Below are positions 7,440 to 14,463 of a stretch of DNA of 16,160 nucleotides, in pieces; the stretch's first letter is position 1, and each line of letters begins with the position of its first letter. The notes under the pieces were generated by a model, which made no database searches, had not been told where the DNA came from, and saw nothing but the letters and a program-made list of their open reading frames with translations. The translations under genes and the position numbers were made by a program. The stretch comes from JBDTGE01 sp050742975 (GTDB lineage Bacteria; Actinomycetota; Actinomycetes; Mycobacteriales; Jatrophihabitantaceae): NCBI GenBank assembly GCA_050742975.1, contig JBOGDQ010000190.1, forward strand, positions 1 to 16,160. The letters run 5' to 3'.

Positions 7440-7694
7440 ATGACGCAGTGGGGTCTGGACACCCTCTTCAATCCGGCCAAGCGGCACATGGATGAGGAGA
7501 AGCAGCGCCTGCAGTCGACCCGCGAGGAGGTCGGCGACAGCTCCGGCGGCAAGCGCATCGACCTGGAGTCCGGCAAGGTCAAGATCAAGCGCGCCGAGCG
7601 CACAACCGACGCCGAGGACAAGGCCGAGGACAGCGCCGACGCCGAGCAGCAGGACGGGCCCACCGAGTCCGAGGACCCCGGCCAGTCCGCATGA
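7440..7694 (+). CDS. DUF6191 family small acidic protein
   Basis: 84-residue cytoplasmic protein of unknown function. The N-terminal half (LFNPAKRHMDEEKQRLQSTR, then residues IDLESGKVKI around 40-49) matches the pattern I associate with the actinobacterial DUF6191 family: an FNP-x-x-RH segment, a charged helix, and a D-L-x-SGKV strand. The C-terminal 30 residues are low-complexity, rich in Glu, Asp and Ala, and probably disordered. Start ATG at 7440 is chosen because the conserved region begins there and a leaderless-type promoter precedes it; the frame is open to 7362 but the extra codons overlap the msrA start. No membrane segment or signal peptide. A strong hairpin follows 16 bases after the stop. 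Confidence 0.8.
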   Translation: MTQWGLDTLFNPAKRHMDEEKQRLQSTREEVGDSSGGKRIDLESGKVKIKRAERTTDAEDKAEDSADAEQQDGPTESEDPGQSA

Positions 7695-7706
7695 CGGCGC
7701 GCACTT

Positions 7707-7808
7707 AACTGCGAAACCCCCAGCGGGCGGGGGGGCCACTGGGGGTTATCGCACACTCGGTCGTGATCCGTAAGGCGGGGGTTCCTGCGGAGTACTTCCT
7801 CGTGCAGG
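7707..7808 (-). ncRNA. Candidate 6C-type actinobacterial small RNA
   Basis: No gene occupies the 168 bases between the DUF6191 stop and the protease stop, yet the minus strand there shows a complete transcription unit: a vegetative-type promoter, about 100 transcribed bases, and a strong terminator hairpin. The RNA can fold UCCUGC (7809-7804) with GCAGGA (7788-7783). Alternatively UCCG/CGGA plus AGG/CCU closes a loop containing AACCCCCG (7782-7775). The 3' hairpin (7752-7711) has a loop with seven consecutive C. Two hairpins with C-rich loops, the second acting as terminator, define the 6C RNA class known from actinobacteria (Mycobacterium B11). 6C RNAs act by base-pairing of C-rich loops with G-rich mRNA leaders. 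Assignment is from pattern; I could not run a covariance model. Confidence 0.6.
7711..7752. terminator. Strong hairpin terminator, probably bidirectional
   Basis: AACCCCCAG (7715-7723) pairs perfectly with CTGGGGGTT (7739-7747), and GCGA/TCGC extends the stem by 4 pairs past a single-base bulge. The loop is G-rich on the plus strand and C-rich on the minus strand. There is no long T-run, as is usual in actinobacteria. It would end the DUF6191 transcript on the plus strand and the candidate small RNA on the minus strand. Confidence 0.75.
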
Positions 7809-7812
7809 AGTA

Positions 7813-7841
7813 ACTATGGCGTGAGATTCCAGTTAAGTCAA
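7813..7841 (-). promoter_or_regulatory. Vegetative-type promoter for the candidate small RNA
   Basis: On the minus strand TTGACT (7841-7836, five of six to TTGACA), a spacer of exactly 17 bases, and CATAGT (7818-7813, four of six to TATAAT) make the best housekeeping-type promoter I noticed in the window. It begins 21 bases after the protease stop codon and points away from it, into DNA with no gene on that strand. Predicted start is near 7806. Confidence 0.65.
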
Positions 7842-7862
7842 ATCCGTGTGAGGCCTATTTTT

Positions 7863-9224
7863 TCACGAGCCTCCCGTGCCCAGTGTCAGGGTCACGGTGT
7901 GGGACGACCCGCCCCGCGTGTAGACGACGCTGACCTTCTGTCCCGGCGCGTGTGAGCGGACCGCGGCGATGAGCGCGTCGGCCTCGTCGATGCGCTGGCC
8001 GTCGAGCTGGGTGACCACGTCGCCGGCCTTGAGCCCGGCCTTGGCCGCCGCACTGCCCGCGTTCACGCTGCGGATCCTCGCGCCGGCCGACGAGGTGCCG
8101 GTGGTCGAGGCCGCAACCTCCACGCCCATGACCGCGTGCGTCGCCTTGCCGGTCGCGATCAGCTCAGCGGCGATGCGGCTCGCCTCGTCCGACGGGATCG
8201 CGAATCCGATGCCGATGTTGCCGGACGAGCTCTGCTGGCCGGGCAGCTGCAGGCCGCCGGAGGACTGGTCGGTCGCGATGGCCGCGTTGATCCCGACGAC
8301 GTCGCCGTTCAGGTTGACGAGCGGGCCGCCCGAGTTGCCGGGGTTGATGGCCGCGTCGGTCTGCACGGCGTTGAAGACGGCCTGGTCGTTGTTGCTGTCA
8401 CTCGTCGTCACCGGCCGCGCGATCGTGCTGACGATCCCGGCGGTCACGGTGTCGGAGAGGCCGAGCGGCGCGCCGACGGCGACCACGGTCTGGCCGACCT
8501 GCAACGAGGACGAGCTGGCGAAGGTGGCCGCGGTGAGCCCGGTCAGCTTCACCTTGAGCACCGCGAGATCGTCGGACGGGTCGGTGCCGACGACGGTCCC
8601 GGACCCCTGCCGGCCGTCGGCCAGCGTGACGCTGATCGTTCCGCCCCCACTGGCCGCGGCGATGACGTGGTTGTTGGTCAGGATGTAGCCGTCCTTGCGG
8701 ATGATCACGCCGGAGCCGGTGTCCTGCTGCTGCGAGGACGTCACGTTGATGGTGACCACGCTCGGACCGATCACGGCGGCCGCCGCGGAGACCGTCCCGT
8801 CCGTCTTCGAGGCCGGTGCCGCCTGGGTGCTGAAGGTGAGGCCGGACGAGGTGCTCGTGTTGTCGTTCCTGGTGAGCGCGACCGTCCCGGCGCCGACCCC
8901 GCCGCCGATCAGGGCGGCGAGCACGGCGGCCACGAGGACGGTGCGGCCGGTCGCCGGCTTCGGCGGCGGTGGGGGCGGTGGCCCGAACGAGCCTGGACTC
9001 GGCGGCCCGAACGAGCCCGGGCCCCCCGGTCCGCCGGGTCCACCTGGCCCGTCGTAGCCACCTGGCCCATCGAAGGCACCTGGCCCATCGAAGCCGCCGC
9101 TCGGGCCGTCCGTCCCGCCCGGCGTCCCCGGACCGGCCGGCTGCGCGGGCGGCGGTGTCGGCACGCCGGGCGGGTAGATCGGGTAGCTGGGGTAGGTCGG
9201 GTACTCGGGCTGCTGCTCGCTCAT
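7863..9224 (-). CDS. HtrA/DegP-like trypsin-fold serine protease with PDZ domain
   Basis: Membrane-anchored extracytoplasmic protease of the S1C/HtrA family, expected to degrade or refold damaged exported proteins. 453 residues. Residues 1-90 are a Pro/Gly/Tyr-rich low-complexity cytoplasmic tail with GPGG-type repeats. A transmembrane segment lies at about 94-117 (TVLVAAVLAALIGGGVGAGT). The trypsin domain follows at about 145-365 with the catalytic triad His186 (TNNHV), Asp219 (DDLAVLKV) and Ser298 (GNSGGPLV). A C-terminal PDZ domain (about 365-450) contains AGLKAGDVVTQLDGQ. All catalytic residues are intact. Start: ATG at 9224 (MSEQQ) is preferred; a GTG two codons earlier (9230) is possible; neither has a strong ribosome-binding site. 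It follows the 96-residue gene by 61 bases on the same strand. Confidence 0.95.
   Translation of the reverse strand: MSEQQPEYPTYPSYPIYPPGVPTPPPAQPAGPGTPGGTDGPSGGFDGPGAFDGPGGYDGPGGPGGPGGPGSFGPPSPGSFGPPPPPPPKPATGRTVLVAAVLAALIGGGVGAGTVALTRNDNTSTSSGLTFSTQAAPASKTDGTVSAAAAVIGPSVVTINVTSSQQQDTGSGVIIRKDGYILTNNHVIAAASGGGTISVTLADGRQGSGTVVGTDPSDDLAVLKVKLTGLTAATFASSSSLQVGQTVVAVGAPLGLSDTVTAGIVSTIARPVTTSDSNNDQAVFNAVQTDAAINPGNSGGPLVNLNGDVVGINAAIATDQSSGGLQLPGQQSSSGNIGIGFAIPSDEASRIAAELIATGKATHAVMGVEVAASTTGTSSAGARIRSVNAGSAAAKAGLKAGDVVTQLDGQRIDEADALIAAVRSHAPGQKVSVVYTRGGSSHTVTLTLGTGGS
9000..9115. repeat. GC-rich degenerate short repeats encoding a Gly/Pro tail
   Basis: Imperfect repeats built on GGCCC/CACCTGGCCC units lie inside the protease gene and encode FDGPG, YDGPGG and GGPGG units in the cytoplasmic tail. 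Examples on the plus strand are two near-identical CACCTGGCCCATCGAAG units around 9060 and 9078. Such tracts vary in length by replication slippage and are a likely site of strain differences. They are coding low complexity, not a mobile repeat. Confidence 0.6.
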
Positions 9225-9280
9225 GCCCACAGGGTGCAGCAGAAAGCTGTGCTCACCCTGTATCCGTCCTGGGAGCCTGC

Positions 9281-9298
9281 GGTGATCATCCGATCACC
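9281..9298. terminator. Inverted repeat at the end of the 96-residue gene
   Basis: GGTGATC (9281-9287), a 4-base loop ATCC, and GATCACC (9292-9298) form a perfect 7-base hairpin overlapping the stop codon of the small gene, about 60 bases before the protease start. It could attenuate read-through or bind a regulator of the protease promoter. There is no T-run. Confidence 0.35.
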
Positions 9299-9576
9299 TG
9301 CTCGGGATCCCAACCGCCCCCGTGCGTGCGCTGGATCAGGTCGTTCACCACCGGGCCGATCACCTGGGGGAAGCCGGCGATCTGGACCGCGATGCTGAAC
9401 CGGTCGGTGGAGACGCCGCTGGACGGGTCGGCCTCGTCCAGCACCATCCGCTCGCTCAACGTGAGCATCTGGAAGGCGATGCCACGAGCGTTGAGGAAGG
9501 CACTGACCTGCTCGACCTCCTTGTCGTCGACCGTCTGAAGGAACACCTGCCCGCTGAGCCATCCGGTCATGTCCAT
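9286..9576 (-). CDS. Unrecognised 96-residue protein
   Basis: I do not recognise this family. The protein is small, slightly acidic and globular-looking, with alternating hydrophobic segments (GQVFLQTVDD, IAFQMLTLSERMVL, RFSIAVQIAGFPQVI, VVNDLI) and no signal peptide, membrane segment or cysteine. The N-terminal part suggests an alpha/beta fold. It is preferred over the overlapping 119-codon frame (9221-9580) because its amino-acid composition is normal while the other is Arg/Gly-rich, as shadows in GC-rich DNA are. Two in-frame ATG codons (9576 and 9570) compete; no clear ribosome-binding site decides. It lies between the secreted nuclease (37 bases upstream) and the protease (61 bases downstream), all leftward. 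Confidence 0.7.
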   Translation of the reverse strand: MDMTGWLSGQVFLQTVDDKEVEQVSAFLNARGIAFQMLTLSERMVLDEADPSSGVSTDRFSIAVQIAGFPQVIGPVVNDLIQRTHGGGWDPEQVIG

Positions 9577-9613
9577 GCATGCATCATCCCGCGCGATCTA
9601 CCTACGGCCCGGC

Positions 9614-12037
9614 CTACGGCGTGAAGGCGAGCACCTGCGGGTCGTGGTCGCTCGTCTGGTTGGTGTACTCGGCGTTGACGTGCACGACCTGGTAGTCGAC
9701 GTGCCGGACGGCAGCGGTCACCAGGATGTGGTCGAGTACCTGCGAGATCCCGTCGTATACGTAGGTGTACTGCTGGTTCGCGGGCAGCGTCGTGATCAGG
9801 TCGGTCAACGTGGACGCACCGGAACCGTCGGACGTCCCCGTCTTCAGCACCGCCACCGACGGGCTGAACTGGTAGTCGTTCAGGTCACCGAGCACGACGA
9901 CCTGAGCCTTCTTGTCGACCGCCAGGATCGAGTTGACGAAGTCGTGCACCACCAGCGCCTGGCCGGCCCGCTGGATCGTCGAGGACTGCTCGGGGTACTG
10001 GAAGCGGCCGTCGGCGTTCTGGTCCCCGAGCTTGGAGTCGAAGTGGTTCGCGATCACGACGACGTCCTTGCCGTTGAACCGGAACTGGCCGGCGAGCGGC
10101 TTGCGGCTGTCCGACCACACCGGGTTGCCCGGGTCGATCCGGCCGGGCGACAGCGTGAGCGCGGGCTTGCCGTGGGACTTCACGACCTGGGTGCCCGTCG
10201 TCGAGCGGTCGACCGTGGACTTGCCGGTGTCGACGAAGGAGACCCGGCTCGGGTCGAACAGGAACGCCACCCGGATGTTGCCACCGGGCTGGCCGCCGTC
10301 CTTGTCGTTCACCGGGTCGATCTCGCGCCACTGGTAGGTCGGGCCGCCGGCCGCCTCGATCGCGGCGACGAGCTTGGCCAGGGTCCGGTCAGCCGCGACC
10401 GTGCCGTCATCGGTCGCGCCGGTGTTGTCCTGGACCTCCTCCAGCGCCACGATGTCCGGCGAGCCGAGGTTGGTCACGACGCCCTGGCCGAGCGCGGCGT
10501 ACTTGGCCGCCGAGTCACCGGGGGCCAGGTTCTCCACGTTGTACGTCGCGACGGACAACTGCTTGCGGGTGGCCGGTGTCGCGACGACGGGCGCCAGGTG
10601 ATTGTGCTGCGGGGTGCCCACCGTCGACGCGTCGAGGGAGTAGCCGCCGAACGAGGACCAGTCGACCTGGCCGATCGTCGCGCCCGTCAGCACGTCCCCG
10701 ACGTCCAGGCCCAGGTTGCTGCCGTTCGTGGTGACGACCTCCAGCCGCCCGGACGGTGTCGCGTTCTCGGCCAGGATCTCGGTGCCGCCGCGGTACGTCG
10801 CGTTCTGCGCCGGCTTGGTGGTGACGTACTGCTCGCCGTACTGGTTCGACGGGCCGACGACGCGGGCGTTGTCGACCTCGACCCGCATGCCCTCGATCGA
10901 CTCGTAGTAGTCCAGCGCGGACCGGGCCGGAGTGATCGGGGTGTCCTCGATGTTGCCGCCGTTCAGGTCCGGCGCGTATGTGTCGGGCACGGTCGCCGGC
11001 GTCAGCACGATCGGCGCGGGCAGCGCGTTGGCGTGCGAGAGCACGATCACCGTGGACGTCCCGATCTCGGTGGTGGACAGGTTCGACGTGGTGGCCACGG
11101 TCTCGCCGCTGGACAGCGGGTAGTAGTCGCTGACCGTGCCGCTCACCAGCACCGAGTCGCCGACGGACACGGGCGGCGCCGAGCCGGTGTAGACGAAGAT
11201 GCCCTCGCTGGTGGCCGGGTCGGTGTCCGGCGTCGGGTCCTGGATCCAGTACCCCTTGCTCGATCCGCTCGTCCGCAAGCCGGTGACGATGCCCGGCACG
11301 TTGGTGACCGTGTCGCCCGCGTGCGGGGACACCCAGGCCGCGCTCTGCACGTCGTGGATGCGCAGCGGGCCGGGGTTGCCCGTCCCCGTCCCGCCGCCGG
11401 TCGCGTTGGCCGCTCCGGGGGTCGGGGCGGCGACTGTGAAGTCCGTGCCGTTCTGGTCGGTATCGGGGTCGGCGGTGCGCTGCGCGGACATGGTATTGGA
11501 CGTGCCCGGTGCCGAGGCGGTGCCTTCGTGGACGACCGCGCCCCCGTAGCCGACCAGGTCGACCACGGACGGGTCGGCAGCGCAGTCGGCCGCGGTGAGG
11601 CAGGTCAGCGGGGTCGCCGAGTTGGCGAGCGCGACGGTGCCGGCCGAACCGGACATTGCAAGGCTTCCGGTGGCCTGGGTCGGTGGCAGCGGGTCGCCTC
11701 CGCCGTTGCCGGCGCCCTCTCCGATCAGGTAGAGCGCGCCGCCCGTCACCGTGCCCGTGAGCACGGTCACGGACCACTGCGAGGACGCGTTGGGCGTCGC
11801 GGACAGGTACTGGACCGACCAGCCCTCGACGCTCGCCGACCCCGTCCCGCGGTTGGCCAGCTCGATGAAGTCGTTGTGCAGGGGAGCGCCGCTGTTGCCA
11901 CCCCCGCCATAGGCCTCGTTGACGACGAGCGTGCTCGACGCGGCGCTCGCCGGCGTGGCGAGCGCGACGGCGCTGACCGTGCCGGCTGTGACGAGGGCGG
12001 CGATGGCGGCGAGCGTGACTGGGCGGTGGTGGCGCAC
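9614..12037 (-). CDS. Secreted ExeM/NucH-type nuclease with lamin-tail domain
   Basis: Predicted extracellular DNase, 807 residues. A signal peptide (MRHHRP, hydrophobic core AAIAALVTAG, cleavage near ATPASA at about 32) is followed by a lamin-tail domain (about 35-140, starting VVNEAYGGGGNSG and containing NDFIELANRG). A middle region with OB-like strands includes VSVGDSVLVSGTVSDYYP. The C-terminal endonuclease/exonuclease/phosphatase domain begins at QLSVATYNVEN and carries EEVQDN (metal Glu near 533), NHFDSK (664-669), GDLNDY (717-722), LDHILV and SDHDP (His798). All catalytic elements are present. Start is GTG at 12037, set by a GGAGGA ribosome-binding site 4 bases upstream and by the signal peptide; the frame's earlier ATG at 12103 is not used. 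No sorting signal is seen, so it is probably released. Likely roles are use of extracellular DNA for phosphate or nucleosides. Confidence 0.93.
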   Translation of the reverse strand: MRHHRPVTLAAIAALVTAGTVSAVALATPASAASSTLVVNEAYGGGGNSGAPLHNDFIELANRGTGSASVEGWSVQYLSATPNASSQWSVTVLTGTVTGGALYLIGEGAGNGGGDPLPPTQATGSLAMSGSAGTVALANSATPLTCLTAADCAADPSVVDLVGYGGAVVHEGTASAPGTSNTMSAQRTADPDTDQNGTDFTVAAPTPGAANATGGGTGTGNPGPLRIHDVQSAAWVSPHAGDTVTNVPGIVTGLRTSGSSKGYWIQDPTPDTDPATSEGIFVYTGSAPPVSVGDSVLVSGTVSDYYPLSSGETVATTSNLSTTEIGTSTVIVLSHANALPAPIVLTPATVPDTYAPDLNGGNIEDTPITPARSALDYYESIEGMRVEVDNARVVGPSNQYGEQYVTTKPAQNATYRGGTEILAENATPSGRLEVVTTNGSNLGLDVGDVLTGATIGQVDWSSFGGYSLDASTVGTPQHNHLAPVVATPATRKQLSVATYNVENLAPGDSAAKYAALGQGVVTNLGSPDIVALEEVQDNTGATDDGTVAADRTLAKLVAAIEAAGGPTYQWREIDPVNDKDGGQPGGNIRVAFLFDPSRVSFVDTGKSTVDRSTTGTQVVKSHGKPALTLSPGRIDPGNPVWSDSRKPLAGQFRFNGKDVVVIANHFDSKLGDQNADGRFQYPEQSSTIQRAGQALVVHDFVNSILAVDKKAQVVVLGDLNDYQFSPSVAVLKTGTSDGSGASTLTDLITTLPANQQYTYVYDGISQVLDHILVTAAVRHVDYQVVHVNAEYTNQTSDHDPQVLAFTP

Positions 12038-12041
12038 GGGT

Positions 12042-12047
12042 TCCTCC
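12042..12047 (-). promoter_or_regulatory. Ribosome-binding site that fixes the nuclease start
   Basis: GGAGGA on the minus strand ends 4 bases before GTG 12037. It is the strongest Shine-Dalgarno noticed in the window. It selects this GTG over the upstream ATG and puts the signal peptide at the N-terminus. Confidence 0.8.
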
Positions 12048-12082
12048 GAGGGTGTTGTGGATCCGCTTCGAGCGTGGCCGGT

Positions 12083-12115
12083 AAGAACTGGATATGAACT
12101 CAACAGGGAGCGAAC
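12083..12115 (-). promoter_or_regulatory. Possible PHO-box-like direct repeats before the nuclease gene
   Basis: On the minus strand, 11-base units GTTCGCTCCCT (12115-12105) and GTTGAGTTCAT (12104-12094) are directly adjacent, with a weaker third unit ATCCAGTTCTT (12093-12083). Streptomyces PhoP boxes are 11-base direct repeats with a GTTCACC core; these match that core at 5 and 4 of 7 positions. The location, about 45 bases or more upstream of the start of a secreted nuclease, is suitable. The match is weak. Confidence 0.25.
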
Positions 12116-12183
12116 GTAACGTGCATATGTGGCAAAGGCCAGACTCTCTCGCGTTTCTCCTGCGGCAATGCGAGGGTGTCGTC

Positions 12184-12750
12184 ATGAACGTCCTGCTGAT
12201 CGGGCCACCAGGATCGGGCAAGGGGACCCAGGGCGACCGGCTGGCCGAGCTGCTGGGACTCGAGCACATCGCGGCGGGCGATCTGCTGCGCGCTGAGGTC
12301 AGCGCGCAGACGCCGCTTGGCAAGCAGGTCGCGGCGATGATGCAGCGCGGTGACCTCGTTCCGGACGAGGTCATCATCGCCCTGCTGATGCCGCGAGTGC
12401 TGGCGGCGGCGAACGAGAACGGCTACCTGCTGGACGGCTTCCCGCGCTCTGTCGAGCAGGCGCGCGAGGCCCGCGCGCTGGCCGAGCAGGCCGACGCCGG
12501 CCCGCATGCGGTGATCTACCTGGACGCGCCACGGGCCGAGCTGGTGCGCCGGATCCTGGCCCGGGCCAAGCTTGAGGGGCGGGCCGACGACAACGAGGAG
12601 ACCGTCGCAAACCGGCTGCACGTCTTCGACGAGGCCACCCGCCCACTCGTCGACTACTACCGCGAACGCGGCCTGCTGAAGGTCGTCGACGCCGACCAGG
12701 ACGCCGACGCGGTGACCGAGGCGATCGTGACCGCGCTGGACGCCGCCTGA
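12184..12750 (+). CDS. adk: Adenylate kinase-like nucleoside monophosphate kinase (stand-alone copy)
   Basis: Transfers phosphate between ATP and AMP (or another NMP) in the cytoplasm. 188 residues, the short form without an inserted zinc lid, as in mycobacteria. Start MNVLLIGPPGSGKGTQ at ATG 12184 places the P-loop at residues 7-15; GAGGG lies 7 bases upstream. Also present are DGFPRSVEQA, the arginine-containing GRADDNEETVANRL lid region, and DYYRERG. Odd point: the AMP-site motif normally S-T-G-D is A-A-G-D here (IAAGDLLRAE), so the conserved threonine is missing. It is not next to secY/map/ribosomal genes, where the housekeeping adk usually lies, so it may be a second copy. It diverges from the nuclease gene and converges with the acyl-CoA synthetase with a 13-base gap. 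Confidence 0.88.
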   Translation: MNVLLIGPPGSGKGTQGDRLAELLGLEHIAAGDLLRAEVSAQTPLGKQVAAMMQRGDLVPDEVIIALLMPRVLAAANENGYLLDGFPRSVEQAREARALAEQADAGPHAVIYLDAPRAELVRRILARAKLEGRADDNEETVANRLHVFDEATRPLVDYYRERGLLKVVDADQDADAVTEAIVTALDAA

Positions 12751-12763
12751 GCTGTGCCAGCGG

Positions 12764-14392
12764 TCAGTCGGGCAGCAGCCGCTTGACCACCTTGCCGGCC
12801 GGGTTGCGCGGGAGCTCGTCGAGGAAGACGACATCGCGCGGCACCTTGTACCGGGCCAGGTTGGCCTTGACGTAGTCCCGCACGCCGTCCGCATCGATCG
12901 CGGCGTCGGCGGCGCGGACGACATAGGCCCGCAGCCGGGCCCCGAAGTCGGGGTCGCTGACGCCCGTCACCGCCGCCTCGACGATCTGCTCGTGCGCCGA
13001 CAGCAACTGCTCCACCTCTCTCGGGAAGACGTTCTCACCGCCGGAGACGATCATGTCGTCATCGCGGCCGTCGACGAACAGCCGCCCGTCCGGGTCGAGG
13101 TGGCCGACGTCGCCGGTCGACATCAGGCCGGCGACAGTCTGCTTGCCGCCGCCGCCGGTGTACCCCTCGAACTGGATCGAGCTGCCGACGAAGATGCGTC
13201 CGGTCTCGCCGGGTGCGACCTCGTTGCCGTCCGGGTCGAGCAACCTGATGGTGGTCCCGAACGGCGGGCGGCCGACCGTGCCGGGCGCCGCGCGCAGGTC
13301 CGCCGGTGTCGCGATCGTCGCGTACGCAACCTCGGTCGAGCCGTAGAGGTTGTAGACGACGTCGCCGAGCAGGTCCATTGTTTGGGTGGCCAGGTCCGGA
13401 GCGAGCGCCGAGCCGGACACCGCGAGCACGCGGAGCGAGCGCAGGTCGTGCGAACCGATGAACTGCTCGCCCTCTGCGAGCAGCCGGCTGAGCAGGATCG
13501 GGACGGTGATCAGCGCGTCGCACGCGTGTTGCTCTAGCGCGACGATCGTCGCCTTCGGGTCGAAGCGGCGGGTCATGATCAGCGTGTTGCCCAGGCCCAG
13601 GGACAGCATCGAGCTGAGCAGCCCCCACGCGTGGAATCCTGGCGCCGCGAGCAGAATGTTCCGCCCGGAGCGCAGCGGGATCTTCGACAGGTAGCCGCCC
13701 GGGATGATCAGCGACAGGGCAAGATCGCGTGGCGCGCCCTTGGGAGTTCCCGTCGTGCCGCTGGTGAGCAGCACGATGCGCTGCTTGGCGCCCGGGCGCG
13801 GTGGTGCGGCGGTGCTGCTGCGCGAGGCCAGCGAGTCGATCGTGTCCGCGTCGGTGCCCGCGTCGGCCCAGGCAAGCACGTGGCCGAGCGGCGGCTCGTA
13901 ACCCGAGACGATCTGTGCGAACTCCTCGTCGTGGACGAGCACGCTGACGCTCTCACGCGCGCACACGTCGGCCAGCTGCGGCCCGGAGAAGTCGGTGTTC
14001 AGTAGCAGCGTGCGCGCGCCGAGCTTGGCGCCCGCGAGGATCGAGATGAACAGTCCACGATGATTGCGGGCCAGGATGCCGATGCTGTCGCCGGCCTTGA
14101 ACCCCTTACGCCGCAGGGCATTCGCGAACTGGTTCGTGCGGGCGTCAAGCTCACCGAACGTGATCGTCCCGCGCTCGTCGATGATCGCGGCATTGCCCGA
14201 CCGGCTCGAGGCAGCGAACGCTACCGCCGCGCCTGCCGGGCCGTACGCCTCGAGCGCGCGAGCCGCGCCGAGCAGCCGGTGCGGCGGCGTGAGCACGATG
14301 CCGGCACCGCGCGCGTGCAGCAGCGTGCCCGCGAACCGCGTTTCGGTGCCGGCGCGTCCCAGCAGCGCCCTGGCCTGGCCCACGATGTCCAC
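12764..14392 (-). CDS. Acyl-CoA synthetase / AMP-binding (FadD-like)
   Basis: ANL-superfamily enzyme that adenylates a carboxylic acid, probably a fatty acid, and transfers it to CoA. 542 residues. The N-terminal 60 residues precede the adenylation domain. Core motifs: LLTSGTTGTPKGAP (phosphate-binding A3, 208-221), NLYGSTEVAY (348-357), STGDVGHLDPDGRL (425-438), GRDDDMIVSGGENVFPREVE (442-461), and the C-terminal catalytic lysine in NPAGKVVKR (Lys534). Everything needed for activity is present; chain-length specificity cannot be read from sequence. Start is GTG 14392, with AGGA 8 bases upstream; the frame is open a further 188 codons through the Suc_Fer gene, but that part is a shadow. It follows the Suc_Fer gene by 71 bases on the same strand, so an operon with menG is possible. 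Confidence 0.94.
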   Translation of the reverse strand: MDIVGQARALLGRAGTETRFAGTLLHARGAGIVLTPPHRLLGAARALEAYGPAGAAVAFAASSRSGNAAIIDERGTITFGELDARTNQFANALRRKGFKAGDSIGILARNHRGLFISILAGAKLGARTLLLNTDFSGPQLADVCARESVSVLVHDEEFAQIVSGYEPPLGHVLAWADAGTDADTIDSLASRSSTAAPPRPGAKQRIVLLTSGTTGTPKGAPRDLALSLIIPGGYLSKIPLRSGRNILLAAPGFHAWGLLSSMLSLGLGNTLIMTRRFDPKATIVALEQHACDALITVPILLSRLLAEGEQFIGSHDLRSLRVLAVSGSALAPDLATQTMDLLGDVVYNLYGSTEVAYATIATPADLRAAPGTVGRPPFGTTIRLLDPDGNEVAPGETGRIFVGSSIQFEGYTGGGGKQTVAGLMSTGDVGHLDPDGRLFVDGRDDDMIVSGGENVFPREVEQLLSAHEQIVEAAVTGVSDPDFGARLRAYVVRAADAAIDADGVRDYVKANLARYKVPRDVVFLDELPRNPAGKVVKRLLPD

Positions 14393-14463
14393 GTGCACCG
14401 TCCTACCAGCGACGTGCACAGCGCGCACCCGGAGGCAGCTTGTTTCAGCGGTCCACGCTCTGC

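Noticed and set aside
9603..9620. CCTACGGC direct repeat at the end of the nuclease gene as an attachment or terminator site
   Set aside because: Only two 8-base copies, no T-run, and no integrase or tRNA nearby.
9569..12097. 842-codon open frame on the plus strand opposite the nuclease gene
   Set aside because: Arg/Val/Gly/Asp-rich composition without recognisable motifs. The minus frame has a signal peptide, a ribosome-binding site and all EEP catalytic motifs, so the plus frame is a GC-rich shadow.
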